A stretch of DNA of 25,708 nucleotides from an uncultured Eggerthella sp. (lineage in GTDB: Bacteria; Actinomycetota; Coriobacteriia; Coriobacteriales; Eggerthellaceae), in the NCBI GenBank assembly GCA_900547965.1, contig URJE01000014.1:1-25708 (forward strand). The letters are read 5' to 3'. The translations under genes and the position numbers were made by a program. The notes below the pieces were generated by a model, which worked only from the letters and a program-made list of their open reading frames with translations, searched no databases and was not told where the DNA came from. Each line of letters opens with the position of its first letter. Position 1 is the first letter of the stretch. This document shows, piece by piece, positions 14,366 to 22,153 of the stretch.

Positions 14366-15553
14366 TTACTCTTCGATGCCGAGATACTTGATAGAACCGT
14401 CGCCCTCGCCTGCAGCGCGCGCCTCAAGGTCAGAGAACACGGTGTTCATCTGTTCGAGGGTGATGTCTGCGCCGCCGAGGCCCACAACATAATCGTTGAC
14501 GAGAGCATCAACACCATTTGCGTGGAAGGCGGAGCGAACCTCAAGCGCCAAAGGAGCATGCGGGGAACCGAAGGAATCGGAGCGATCAAGAACAGCCACA
14601 GCCTTAGCGTTTTTGCAGGCTTCAGCGATCTGCTTTGCAGGGAACGGACGGAAGATACGAGGACGAACAACGCCGACCTTTTTGCCCTGCTCACGCAGCT
14701 TGCGAGCCTGGAAGCGAGCATTACCTGCGCAAGAGCCCAAAACAACGATGATGCAATCAGCATCTTCGGTTCCCCACGCATCAACCAGTTCGAACGGACG
14801 ACCCGTGATTTCGGCCCACTCCTTGCCATGACGCTCGAAAGCTTCCATGGCATTGTCGAGCGCATGACGCTCAGTGAGCTTGTACTTCATGTAACCGTTG
14901 CCAAGCGTTGCGAACATGCCCTGGCCAACTGGGTTTTCGGTATCAAGCAAAGGATACTTTGGCTCATAATTGCCTACGAAATCCTTTACCACCTGATCTT
15001 CTTCCATCACACAGCAATCCATAGCATGCGTGGTCACGAAGCCATCGAGCGTGGTGAGCACTGGAAGCAGAACATTAGGATCTTCAGCAACCTTGAATGC
15101 GATGATGGTGTTGTCGTAAGCCTCCTGAGCGGTTTCGGCAAACATCATGCCCCAACCGCAGTCACGAGCACTCATGATGTCAGAGTGATCGCCGTGGATG
15201 TTAATAGGAGCGGAGAGCGCACGATTGGCGTTTGCCATAACAATGGGGCAACGCATACCGGAAGCGATGTGCAGTTCCTCCCACATGTAAGCCAGGCCCT
15301 GAGAACTTGTTGCGGTTGCAACACGCGCACCAGCAGCAGAAGCGCCAATGCATGCAGAAAGCGCAGAATGCTCGGATTCGGTGGGGACGTATTCGGTGGT
15401 TACCTTTCCGTCAGCAACGAACTTCGCATAGCCTTCAACAATGGTGGTCTGAGGGGTAATAGGGTAAGCCGCCATAACGTCAGGGTTAACCTGACGGAAG
15501 GCATCTGCCACCATCTGGTTGCCCGTAGCGGAGAACATCTTCTTTTCAGCCAT
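14366..15553 (-). CDS. porA: Pyruvate:ferredoxin oxidoreductase, alpha subunit
   Basis: This 395-residue alpha chain covers the N-terminal TPP pyrimidine-binding domain and the transketolase C-terminal-like domain II. Visible motifs are AAYPITPQTTIVE (substrate region), TESEHSALSACIGASAAGAR with the glutamate that activates TPP, ATSSQGLAYMWEELHIA, and INIHGDHSDIMSARD. The second domain includes IIVVLGSCAGNARF and VGVVRPRIFRPFP. The ATG at 15551-15553 follows the porD stop by two bases, with GGGGGAG in the end of porD. Sequence pattern favours pyruvate as the substrate. Confidence 0.94.
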   Translation of the reverse strand: MAEKKMFSATGNQMVADAFRQVNPDVMAAYPITPQTTIVEGYAKFVADGKVTTEYVPTESEHSALSACIGASAAGARVATATSSQGLAYMWEELHIASGMRCPIVMANANRALSAPINIHGDHSDIMSARDCGWGMMFAETAQEAYDNTIIAFKVAEDPNVLLPVLTTLDGFVTTHAMDCCVMEEDQVVKDFVGNYEPKYPLLDTENPVGQGMFATLGNGYMKYKLTERHALDNAMEAFERHGKEWAEITGRPFELVDAWGTEDADCIIVVLGSCAGNARFQARKLREQGKKVGVVRPRIFRPFPAKQIAEACKNAKAVAVLDRSDSFGSPHAPLALEVRSAFHANGVDALVNDYVVGLGGADITLEQMNTVFSDLEARAAGEGDGSIKYLGIEE

Positions 15554-15555
15554 GG

Positions 15556-15894
15556 TTACTCCCCCTTCGCTTCCTGCTCCTGGGCTTCAGCCTCGGAGAT
15601 AAGCTCGAGTGCGCCGAACTTGCACTCCTGAACGCAAACGCCGCAGCCCTTGCAATGGAACAGGTCGATGCCCGTCATTGCGCCGTCTTTAACCTCAATA
15701 GAGGAATCGGGGCAGTAAGCCCAGCACAGCATACAGTTGGAGCATTTCTCGGAATCCCAGATAGGACGATTGGAACGCCAACCGCCGGTGTAGCAGTTGG
15801 TTGACGTGCCACCTTCGGGGCATACATAACCGGTTGGGAACTCTTCGGGTTTCCAATTTTCGTAGTTGGAACCATCAAACTGGTACTTAGACAT
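15556..15894 (-). CDS. porD: Pyruvate:ferredoxin oxidoreductase, delta (ferredoxin-like) subunit
   Basis: This 112-residue subunit carries two 4Fe-4S clusters: CSNCMLCWAYCPDSS and CKGCGVCVQECKFGA. These relay electrons from the TPP site to free ferredoxin. The first 45 residues (with GGTSTNCYTGGWRSNRP) are the usual N-terminal tail of POR delta. Its ATG overlaps the porG stop by one base (TAATG), with AGGAGGTG upstream inside porG, which shows coupled translation and a fixed ratio of subunits. Confidence 0.94.
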   Translation of the reverse strand: MSKYQFDGSNYENWKPEEFPTGYVCPEGGTSTNCYTGGWRSNRPIWDSEKCSNCMLCWAYCPDSSIEVKDGAMTGIDLFHCKGCGVCVQECKFGALELISEAEAQEQEAKGE

Positions 15895-16466
15895 TACTCT
15901 TGCACCTCCTGATAAGCGCGCTCAACGGAGGCAAGGTTCGCGTCGATCATTTCCTGTGAGAACTTCTTGCCGAAGGTGATAACCAGGCGTTCCTTGACCT
16001 TTTCAACCGGGAAAAGACCCGTGATCTTGGCCAATGCGCCTACGATCGGGGTGTTGGGCATGTCCTTCTTGATGGTTGCAAGTGCGATGCCCGAAGCATC
16101 AACTATAGCAACGCGCATGCTTTCGGGAGCACCTACCGCTGCACGGGCTTCAGCAGCCGTCATTGTGGTGTTGAACAGGAGGATACCGTCTTCGGGCATA
16201 CCTTCCATTACGTCCGTAGAAGCCAACAGGGTGTCATCCATGATGATGACGATGTCGGGATTCTGAATGTTGTTGTGAACCTCGATGGGATCACTGGATA
16301 CACGCGTATACGCCTTCAGGGGTGCTCCCGTACGCTCCGGGCCATATTCGGGCATAGCCTGGATGTAGTTGCCCTGCAGCAGTGCCGTGTCCGCGACAAG
16401 CTTCGCCGCCGTAACCGCACCTTGGCCAGCACGTGCATGCCAGCGGATTTCGGTCAACTGTGACAT
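15894..16466 (-). CDS. porG: Pyruvate:ferredoxin oxidoreductase, gamma subunit
   Basis: This 190-residue gamma chain of the 2-oxoacid:ferredoxin oxidoreductase family (CoA-side domain) has EIRWHARAGQGAVTAAKLVA near the N terminus, then MPEYGPERTGAPLKAYTRVS and NTPIVGALAKITGLF. The ATG at 16464-16466 is preceded by AGGAGAGGT; a frame extending to 16523 has no such site. It is the first gene of the G-D-A-B operon. Some annotations call this subunit porC. Confidence 0.93.
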   Translation of the reverse strand: MSQLTEIRWHARAGQGAVTAAKLVADTALLQGNYIQAMPEYGPERTGAPLKAYTRVSSDPIEVHNNIQNPDIVIIMDDTLLASTDVMEGMPEDGILLFNTTMTAAEARAAVGAPESMRVAIVDASGIALATIKKDMPNTPIVGALAKITGLFPVEKVKERLVITFGKKFSQEMIDANLASVERAYQEVQE

Positions 16467-16558
16467 ACCTCTCCTCTCGCTTAAGGTTTGCTTTTTAGAA
16501 AGCTTCTTAATTGTACCGACCACGCGTTTTCGCCCTTTAGGGGTTTCCGAACGTGTTA

Positions 16559-16587
16559 GATATAGCTCGGTAGACGGAATTCGTCAG
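16559..16587 (-). promoter_or_regulatory. Candidate promoter of the por operon
   Basis: The minus strand has CTGACG (16582-16587), 17 bases, then TATATC (16559-16564), each four of six to consensus, about 95 bases upstream of porG. A second -10 like box, TACAAT, lies nearer the gene (about 16510-16515) without a good -35. No gene is seen in the gap 16467-16800. Confidence 0.4.
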
Positions 16588-16686
16588 TTGCCACTGGTTG
16601 GGTTGTCGGGGCGAACGGCAAGTAATTGCAATAAGCAGCCTTTTAGTACCTCGCAAAAATCTCGTTACTCTTAGTGCCTTAACGAT

Positions 16687-16723
16687 AAAAAACGGATCAG
16701 ACGAGACAAGCTCATCTGATCCG
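16687..16723 (-). terminator. Intrinsic terminator of the membrane protein gene
   Basis: A 13-bp stem (16693-16705 with 16711-16723, one G-U pair, 5-base loop) is followed on the minus strand by TTTTTT (16687-16692). It is 78 bases beyond the stop. A short hairpin, GCCCT/AGGGC, lies between. Confidence 0.88.
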
Positions 16724-16800
16724 CTAATTCGTTCATAGCTTTTGGAAGCCTCATGAGACCCGCATTGCTATACGGTGCCCTACCGCAGGGCCTAAAACAC

Positions 16801-19062
16801 TTATGTCCAGAACTCAACCATTTCGATGAGGTCTTGGTAAGCCCATGCGTATACGTCGGAATACCAACCGGTTTCAGGTATGAAGCAAACCAGGGTGGAA
16901 TACAGCAAACTCAAGAACACCAATACACCTAGGACGCGAAGGAAAAGGCGATGCGCAAGCACCTTGGGAACCGCAGAGCTTCCCACTTTCAGCTCAACGC
17001 CGCGGTCATTGTTCTCTTTATCAGGAGCTAGGGCATCGTTCGCAACGAAGCAAAGCAAAATTGAGGGAATCAGCATTAGGATGCTGTAGTCAGCTGTATA
17101 ACGCTGCAAAATACCCGCCATCTGAGCATCAAGGCAAGCAACAACCAGCGCAGATGCCAGCATGGTCATCACGACGCTGGCAACGGTATGGGTAGAACGC
17201 TCCCTAATACGATAGGAAAGAATCGGCTTTGCAAATGCCAACACCCACAAAATAGGTAAGCACACCAAAATACCGCCAAACGTTACTTCCTTGATGGTTT
17301 GACCCAAATACGTAGTATCAAAGGTAGTGGGCTGAAGCCAGGGGAACACACCAGTAGTAGTTGGGGTTTGCAGGAAATAAGCGAACAAAGCCGGCAGCAA
17401 ACGGCCAGCGTTCATACCGCGCTGCGTCATGTCATTCACTGTAAGGTTGTAATTTGCTCCAAAATCGAAGAATGAGCCAAAGCGCGCACGGTTGTACATC
17501 ATGATGGCGGCAGCAACAACAAAATAGGGCGCTAAAAGGCACGCAAACTCCTTTGATCCCTTCTTGGTGAACAGATGCTTTTCGGTAATGAATTTGCGCC
17601 AGAACAGTGGGAACGCCAACAACGAGAAAATAAGGAACTGAGGACGACACGCAACCACAAGGGCCATGCACAAAGAGCCAGTGAGATACCATCCCGCCGC
17701 TCTTTCCGTCGACCGCCCGTGAAGCCAAAAATACAAACCCCATACCGTAAATGCCAAGGCCATCGCAATTGGGAGCGAATAGAACGTTGGGAACTTCGCT
17801 AGATACAACATGCCCGAACAAGCCACCAAAGGCATTTGCAGCAAGAGGAATAAGCCTAAGCTAACACGCTTAAAGTGATGCCGCGCAAAACGATCCATCA
17901 GAGCCGTTACGCCCAGCACGAACATAATGCAAGCGATTAAAACGCCAATCGCAGTTGGGAAGCTCGACCCGGTAAGCAAGTAGAACGGCAAATAGAACAG
18001 AAGCACTGGCAAGACGCCAAAATACACATAGTAATGGCCCTCGTAGTACGCCACGTCGAACAGATACGACTCGCCTGTCTGCTTCTGCAGTTCATCGCGT
18101 GCACCCTTGTCGTAGGGGTTGTCCATGTCTACGAGCCATTGAGGAGGTTCCACCTCCAAATACAGCTGACCATCGGCCATAGCCTTTGCGAGTTCAGCGT
18201 ATTGCTGAGCATTGTCTCCACCAACTTTATAGGTGTTTACGATGCTATGCCCATCCCAGGATCCCGAATTGTAATTAGCTGTAGCAATACCGACCTGGTT
18301 TGACCCAAGCAGAAGATATGCAGTAAGAACGAAAATCTCACAAGCCGTTGCCAACACGATGCATGCACGGGAAAATCTCGGATGCTCCTTAACGCGGCAA
18401 CGATAAATGCTCGAGCCAGGTCGAAACACATAAAGCAAAAGCAAAACAGCGAATGTCAGGAAATAGCGAAGGCCATTGAACTCAAATGGCTGACGTTCAT
18501 TGATGACAACCGTATTGAGAACAACAGGGTACTGTGCATCATCGCTCACGATTTCGATACGCAGGTTCTGAATTGTTCCCGAGCTCTCAAGGTATAGATA
18601 CTGACTTTGCTCGCTATAGGTTGAAACATCTACTTCAGGAACCCCAAACGTGTATTCTGTCGTTGAAAAATAGGTTTCATGCGCAGCATCGGTAAAGCTG
18701 ATTTTTACCTTAAGGTTCTGAGCAGGCTGCGAATTATCGAAATCAAGATGAATGTTATTTACCACTTTGTTGAGATCATAAAAATCTACAGCAGTTTTTG
18801 ACTCAGTAAACTTGTACTGTTCGCTATGCCCCAAACCGAAATTCGACGTTCCCGTATCGTTGGCATCAAGGCTAATGCGATCAGCCAAATTGATCGGCTC
18901 ATAGGTGGCCGATCGGAAATAGTTCATATTGAACAAAAAGACTTCAAGGAGCAGCGCAACAACTGCAACCACGAAAATACGGGATAGCGCATGTTTAATT
19001 CGGCCTCGATTGGCTTTAGCGAGGTCTATGCAGTCAAGTGCAATGTCTTCAATAGGTTTCAT
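16801..19062 (-). CDS. Large polytopic membrane protein, GT-C-like (unknown function)
   Basis: This 753-residue protein has an N-terminal membrane helix at about 29-48. A soluble, beta-rich extracytoplasmic domain of about 145 residues (50-195) follows, then roughly ten to twelve further membrane helices. After the second to third helix, a loop reads VGGDNAQQYAELAKAMADGQLYLE (279-302 region), then YEGHYYVYFGVLPVLLFYLPFYLL. This layout, with acidic residues in the first large outer loop, is like GT-C glycosyltransferases that use lipid-linked sugars, but I do not recognise a family and the catalytic role is a guess. No Shine-Dalgarno sequence precedes the ATG (19060-19062). A TAAAAT box ends eight bases before it. 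It is a single-gene unit between adk and the por operon. Confidence 0.75.
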   Translation of the reverse strand: MKPIEDIALDCIDLAKANRGRIKHALSRIFVVAVVALLLEVFLFNMNYFRSATYEPINLADRISLDANDTGTSNFGLGHSEQYKFTESKTAVDFYDLNKVVNNIHLDFDNSQPAQNLKVKISFTDAAHETYFSTTEYTFGVPEVDVSTYSEQSQYLYLESSGTIQNLRIEIVSDDAQYPVVLNTVVINERQPFEFNGLRYFLTFAVLLLLYVFRPGSSIYRCRVKEHPRFSRACIVLATACEIFVLTAYLLLGSNQVGIATANYNSGSWDGHSIVNTYKVGGDNAQQYAELAKAMADGQLYLEVEPPQWLVDMDNPYDKGARDELQKQTGESYLFDVAYYEGHYYVYFGVLPVLLFYLPFYLLTGSSFPTAIGVLIACIMFVLGVTALMDRFARHHFKRVSLGLFLLLQMPLVACSGMLYLAKFPTFYSLPIAMALAFTVWGLYFWLHGRSTERAAGWYLTGSLCMALVVACRPQFLIFSLLAFPLFWRKFITEKHLFTKKGSKEFACLLAPYFVVAAAIMMYNRARFGSFFDFGANYNLTVNDMTQRGMNAGRLLPALFAYFLQTPTTTGVFPWLQPTTFDTTYLGQTIKEVTFGGILVCLPILWVLAFAKPILSYRIRERSTHTVASVVMTMLASALVVACLDAQMAGILQRYTADYSILMLIPSILLCFVANDALAPDKENNDRGVELKVGSSAVPKVLAHRLFLRVLGVLVFLSLLYSTLVCFIPETGWYSDVYAWAYQDLIEMVEFWT

Positions 19063-19070
19063 AGCGAATC

Positions 19071-19076
19071 ATTTTA
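19071..19076 (-). promoter_or_regulatory. -10 box very close to the membrane protein start
   Basis: The minus strand reads TAAAAT, then eight bases, then the ATG. Transcription should start about two bases before the start codon. No good -35 is present at 17 bases. This would give a nearly leaderless mRNA. Confidence 0.4.
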
Positions 19077-19134
19077 CAAGATACGCTCGCACCATATTGG
19101 TCACGCACTACTCTTTCAGAAGAAGCTCGAGAAT

Positions 19135-19166
19135 AAAAAAATCCCCGCATCGAATGATGCGGGGAT
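19135..19166 (-). terminator. Intrinsic terminator of adk
   Basis: An 11-bp perfect stem (19141-19151 with 19156-19166, 4-base loop) is followed on the minus strand by TTTTTTT (19135-19141). It is 16 bases beyond the adk stop. Confidence 0.93.
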
Positions 19167-19181
19167 AATGAAGGCAACTAA

Positions 19182-19808
19182 TTACAAGCCAAGCGTGGAA
19201 ACGATTGCGTCGAATACAACCTGAGGATCACGGTCGCCATCGATTTCCTTCAGAAGCTCGCAACCGCGATAGTAGTCGATGAGCGGCGCAGTAGAGCTTT
19301 CGTAAACATCAAGGCGGTTGCGTACCGTGGCCTCGTTGTCATCATCGCGCTGGTACATTTCGCCATTGCACTTGGGGCAAGCAGCGTCAGCATCGGAGCC
19401 GATGTAACCGCAGTCGCGGCACATACGACGAGTGGTAAGACGCTTGATGATTACTTCTTTATCAACATCAACGAGAAGCGCAGCATCAAGAGGACGCTCG
19501 AGCGAAGAAAGCTCAGAGTCAAGTGCAACTGCCTGAGTTGAGGTGCGGGGGAAACCGTCAAGGATGAAGCCATTAGCGGTGTCGGCATCCTGCAAACGCT
19601 CTTTAACGAGGCCGATTACAACTTCATCAGGTACAAGATCGCCAGCATCCATGTACTTCTTAGCCTCGAGGCCAAGAGGAGTCTGGTTCTTAACGGCAGT
19701 ACGAAGCATGTCGCCAGTGGAGATATGAGCAAAGCCATACTTCTCTACCAGCTTAGCAGCCTGAGTGCCCTTACCTGCGCCCGGTGCGCCCAGCAAAACG
19801 ATATTCAT
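19182..19808 (-). CDS. adk: Adenylate kinase (zinc-lid form)
   Basis: This 208-residue cytosolic enzyme interconverts AMP plus ATP and two ADP. The P-loop is GAPGAGKGT at 7-15, AMP-site residues are in STGDMLR (30-36) and DGFPRT (84-89). The lid carries four cysteines: C130, C133, C144 and C147. These bind a structural zinc. The two pairs are separated by 10 residues where Gram-positive Adk usually has about 16, so the lid is short; total length is also a little below the usual 214. The ATG at 19806-19808 is preceded by AAAGGAAC. It lies after secY as in many spc operons, but a terminator separates the two. Confidence 0.96.
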   Translation of the reverse strand: MNIVLLGAPGAGKGTQAAKLVEKYGFAHISTGDMLRTAVKNQTPLGLEAKKYMDAGDLVPDEVVIGLVKERLQDADTANGFILDGFPRTSTQAVALDSELSSLERPLDAALLVDVDKEVIIKRLTTRRMCRDCGYIGSDADAACPKCNGEMYQRDDDNEATVRNRLDVYESSTAPLIDYYRGCELLKEIDGDRDPQVVFDAIVSTLGL

Positions 19809-19849
19809 GGAAATGTTCCTTTCGTAACACGATAGAAATCGATCAATCT

Positions 19850-19880
19850 ATTTTAACAAATTGAAGCGCATTAGGCGCAA
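19850..19880 (-). promoter_or_regulatory. Candidate promoter of adk
   Basis: TTGCGC (19875-19880) and TAAAAT (19850-19855) on the minus strand are separated by 19 bases, longer than ideal. Support comes from the secY terminator just upstream, which would otherwise leave adk without transcription. Confidence 0.35.
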
Positions 19881-19893
19881 AGTGACATTTCTC

Positions 19894-19926
19894 AAAAAGA
19901 AAGGCGGCTAATTGCCGCCTTTCTTT
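19894..19926 (-). terminator. Intrinsic terminator of rplO-secY
   Basis: A 13-bp perfect stem (19896-19908 with 19914-19926, 5-base loop) begins directly after the secY stop. On the minus strand the descending arm and tail read TTTCTTTTTGAG. Confidence 0.88.
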
Positions 19927-21207
19927 TTACTTGAAGAATCCGTCGTAGTTGTACATTTTCAACTGCGATTCGATCTTATTCATGGTGTCCAAAGCAACGC
20001 CAATCATGATGAGGATCGAGGTGCCACCAAACGCCTGGATCAATGAATTGTTCGTAAAGTAGAACAAAATGGAAGGGATAACCGCAATGGCAGCGATAAA
20101 GATCGCACCAGGAAGCGTTACCCTGTGCAGAACGTCTTTAATGTACTGCACGGTATTCTGACCAGGACGAATGCCAGGAATAAATCCACCCTGACGCTGA
20201 AGGTTTTCCGCAGTGTCTTCAGGATTGAAAACAATCGATGTATAGAAGTACGCGAAGAACACGATAAGCAGCGCAGTAAGGATCCAGTTCACCCAACCTG
20301 CCGAAATGGCATTGGCAACCATGGTGAGCCAATCGACATTGAACAAAGCGGCGATCTGAGCAGGGAAGTAAATCAAGCAGCTTGCGAAGATGATGGGGAT
20401 AACACCTGCAGCGTTGATCTTGATGGGAAGGTATGAGCTCTGACCGCCCATAACCTTACGACCCTGAACGCGCTTTGCGTAGCTGATGGGAATACGGCGC
20501 TGAGCACGCTCTACGAAGATAATCGCAGGGATGCAAAGCAACACTACAACCAAAATGAGAACAGTAACTGCAATGCCCATGCCCATATCTGCATTCAGGT
20601 TGATCGACGAGAAGATTGCCGAAGGAACCGAAGAGATGATGGACACGAAAATGATCAGCGACATACCATTGCCAACACCGTGCTGAGTGATGAGCTCGCC
20701 CATCCACATGATCAAGGCTGTGCCAACTACAAGCGTGAACACAACCAAGATGTCGGTGACGATCTCAGGAACAGCGGTGCTGAAAACAACACCATAAGCC
20801 TCTGACTTGAAGAGGAAGAGATAACCAACAGCGTTGATCAGGCCCAGGCCAAGCGTAAGATAACGCGTAACCTGAGTGATGCGACGTCTGCCTGTTTCGC
20901 CCTCTTTAGCCCAGCGGCCAACGGCAGGGATAACGCCCTGCATCAACTGCATAATGATAGATGCAGTGATGTACGGCATGATACCCAGTGCAAATACCGA
21001 GAAATTCGACAGAGCACCGCCAGTGAAAAGGTCGAGCATAACCATCGAAACACCCTGCTGAGAAAAAGAATCAGCAAATGCCTGGAAGGGAATGCCCGGC
21101 ACTGGCAGATAAGCGCCGAATCGGTAAAGCACCAAGATACCAAGAGTGAACAGGATTTTATTCCTGAGCTCAGGTACCTTGAACGCCTGTACGAGGGAAC
21201 TTAGCAA
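19927..21207 (-). CDS. secY: Protein translocase subunit SecY
   Basis: This 426-residue pore protein of the Sec translocon has ten membrane helices. It starts with LSSLVQAFKVPELRNKILFTL, and FGAYLPVPGI, YITASIIMQLM, GMSLIIF and FVERAQRRIPI (cytoplasmic loop) are family landmarks. GGFIPGIRPGQNT precedes the last helices. The start codon is a TTG (21205-21207) that overlaps the end of rplO by seven bases; this start reproduces the normal SecY N terminus and no ATG is available nearby. The Shine-Dalgarno sequence would be in the last codons of rplO (AAAGG or GAAGAG). Expression is therefore coupled to rplO. Confidence 0.96.
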   Translation of the reverse strand: MLSSLVQAFKVPELRNKILFTLGILVLYRFGAYLPVPGIPFQAFADSFSQQGVSMVMLDLFTGGALSNFSVFALGIMPYITASIIMQLMQGVIPAVGRWAKEGETGRRRITQVTRYLTLGLGLINAVGYLFLFKSEAYGVVFSTAVPEIVTDILVVFTLVVGTALIMWMGELITQHGVGNGMSLIIFVSIISSVPSAIFSSINLNADMGMGIAVTVLILVVVLLCIPAIIFVERAQRRIPISYAKRVQGRKVMGGQSSYLPIKINAAGVIPIIFASCLIYFPAQIAALFNVDWLTMVANAISAGWVNWILTALLIVFFAYFYTSIVFNPEDTAENLQRQGGFIPGIRPGQNTVQYIKDVLHRVTLPGAIFIAAIAVIPSILFYFTNNSLIQAFGGTSILIMIGVALDTMNKIESQLKMYNYDGFFK

Positions 21208-21650
21208 GGCTCTTCGACCTTTCCGCCAGCTGCCTCGATCTTAGCCTTTGCGGAAGCGGAAACCTTGTCAACCTTAACGGTTACAGCCTTGGTGATTTCG
21301 CCGTCGCCCAGAACCTTAACAAGATCGGTGGAGTGCTTGATGATGCCCTTAGCTACGAGGGATTCACCGTCTACCACTTCGCCAGCTTCATAGTACTTCT
21401 CGATACGGCTAACGTTAACGGGAAGGTACTCAACATGGTTGATGTTACGGAAGCCGGGGAGCTTAGGAAGACGACGAGCCAGAGGGGTCTGACCACCTTC
21501 GAAGCCGTTGCCCTTAGCGCCGCCAGAACGAGACTTCTGACCGTTCAAACCACGACCAGCGGTCTTGCCGGTACCGGATGCGGGACCGCGACCTACGCGC
21601 TTGCGGCTGTGACGAGAACCCTCAGCGGGCTTCAGATCCTTAAGTTCCAT
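21201..21650 (-). CDS. rplO: 50S ribosomal protein L15
   Basis: This 149-residue protein has MELKDLKPAEGSRHSRKRVGRG, then a glycine-rich arm (GRGLNGQKSRSGG) and RRLPKLPGFRN. L15 binds 23S rRNA late in 50S assembly. The ATG at 21648-21650 is preceded by AAAAGGAG. It is separated from rpmD by about 312 bases, whereas the two are normally adjacent. Confidence 0.97.
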   Translation of the reverse strand: MELKDLKPAEGSRHSRKRVGRGPASGTGKTAGRGLNGQKSRSGGAKGNGFEGGQTPLARRLPKLPGFRNINHVEYLPVNVSRIEKYYEAGEVVDGESLVAKGIIKHSTDLVKVLGDGEITKAVTVKVDKVSASAKAKIEAAGGKVEEPC

Positions 21651-21920
21651 GTTTTCTGTTTCTCCTTTTTCACGCTGTCTCTACCCCACTGACTGGAATA
21701 GAGGTCGGCAGCTCGCCGCCGACGAACTTACAAACTAGATCATTATGCCATAGGTTGAAATTAAATAGGACAAGAACTCAGTAAGTTAGAGAGAGTCCAA
21801 CATAAGTTCAACAACTGAAGTGACAACCCGCGATTTAACGAGCTAGAACGTGAAGCGGAATTCAATAAGCTGTCCGAGCGTTCCATGAACTCCAGTTGAT
21901 TCGCATAATGCCTACCACGG
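21651..21920 (-). promoter_or_regulatory. Leader and promoter region of rplO-secY
   Basis: I see no gene here; a short open frame of 64 residues on the minus strand (21761-21955) runs through the terminator and resembles nothing. Candidate promoters on the minus strand are TTGTCA, 16 bases, TATGTT (about 21800-21830), and a later CATAAT box near 21743. A hairpin GTCGGC/GCCGAC (21704-21709 and 21718-21723) sits in the leader and might be an autoregulatory r-protein site, which is only a guess. Confidence 0.4.
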
Positions 21921-21959
21921 AAAATAAATTGGCCCCGCTCAATGAACGGGGCCAATTTA
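21921..21959 (-). terminator. Terminator-like hairpin after rpmD
   Basis: A 13-bp perfect stem (21925-21937 with 21947-21959, 9-base loop) with core GGCCCCG begins four bases beyond the rpmD stop. The minus strand continues ATTTATTTTCC. It should end most transcripts of the upstream ribosomal genes. Confidence 0.82.
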
Positions 21960-21962
21960 GAT

Positions 21963-22151
21963 TTAGAGTTCTTCTACCTCTACGAGGTGCTGAACCTTGA
22001 AGATCATGCCACGAACGCCAGGATTGTCTACCTGCTCGACCGTGCGACCGATCTTACCAAGACCAAGAGCCTTCAGGGTACGACCCTGATCGTACTTGTA
22101 GCCGATGGAGCTCTTTACCTGGGTGATGCGCAGCTTCTTTGCGTCAGCCAT
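21963..22151 (-). CDS. rpmD: 50S ribosomal protein L30
   Basis: This 62-residue protein contains LRITQVKSSIGYKYDQGRTLKALGL (read from residue 7), a normal bacterial L30, with DNPGVRGMIFKVQHLV near the end. The start ATG follows the rpsE stop by two bases, with AAGGAGAA inside rpsE. Last gene before the terminator. Confidence 0.96.
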   Translation of the reverse strand: MADAKKLRITQVKSSIGYKYDQGRTLKALGLGKIGRTVEQVDNPGVRGMIFKVQHLVEVEEL

Positions 22152-22153
22152 TA

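Noticed and set aside
13381..15631. Long plus-strand open frames opposite porB and porA
   Set aside because: Both are shadows of the por genes, with no motif and no promoter.
16741..16800. Short GCCCT/AGGGC hairpin and CTCATGAG palindrome after the membrane protein gene
   Set aside because: Stems are short and a better terminator follows at 16687-16723.
21761..21955. Minus-strand 64-residue frame in the rpmD-rplO gap
   Set aside because: It starts inside the terminator stem, lacks a ribosome site and has an odd Ser/Leu/Arg-rich composition.
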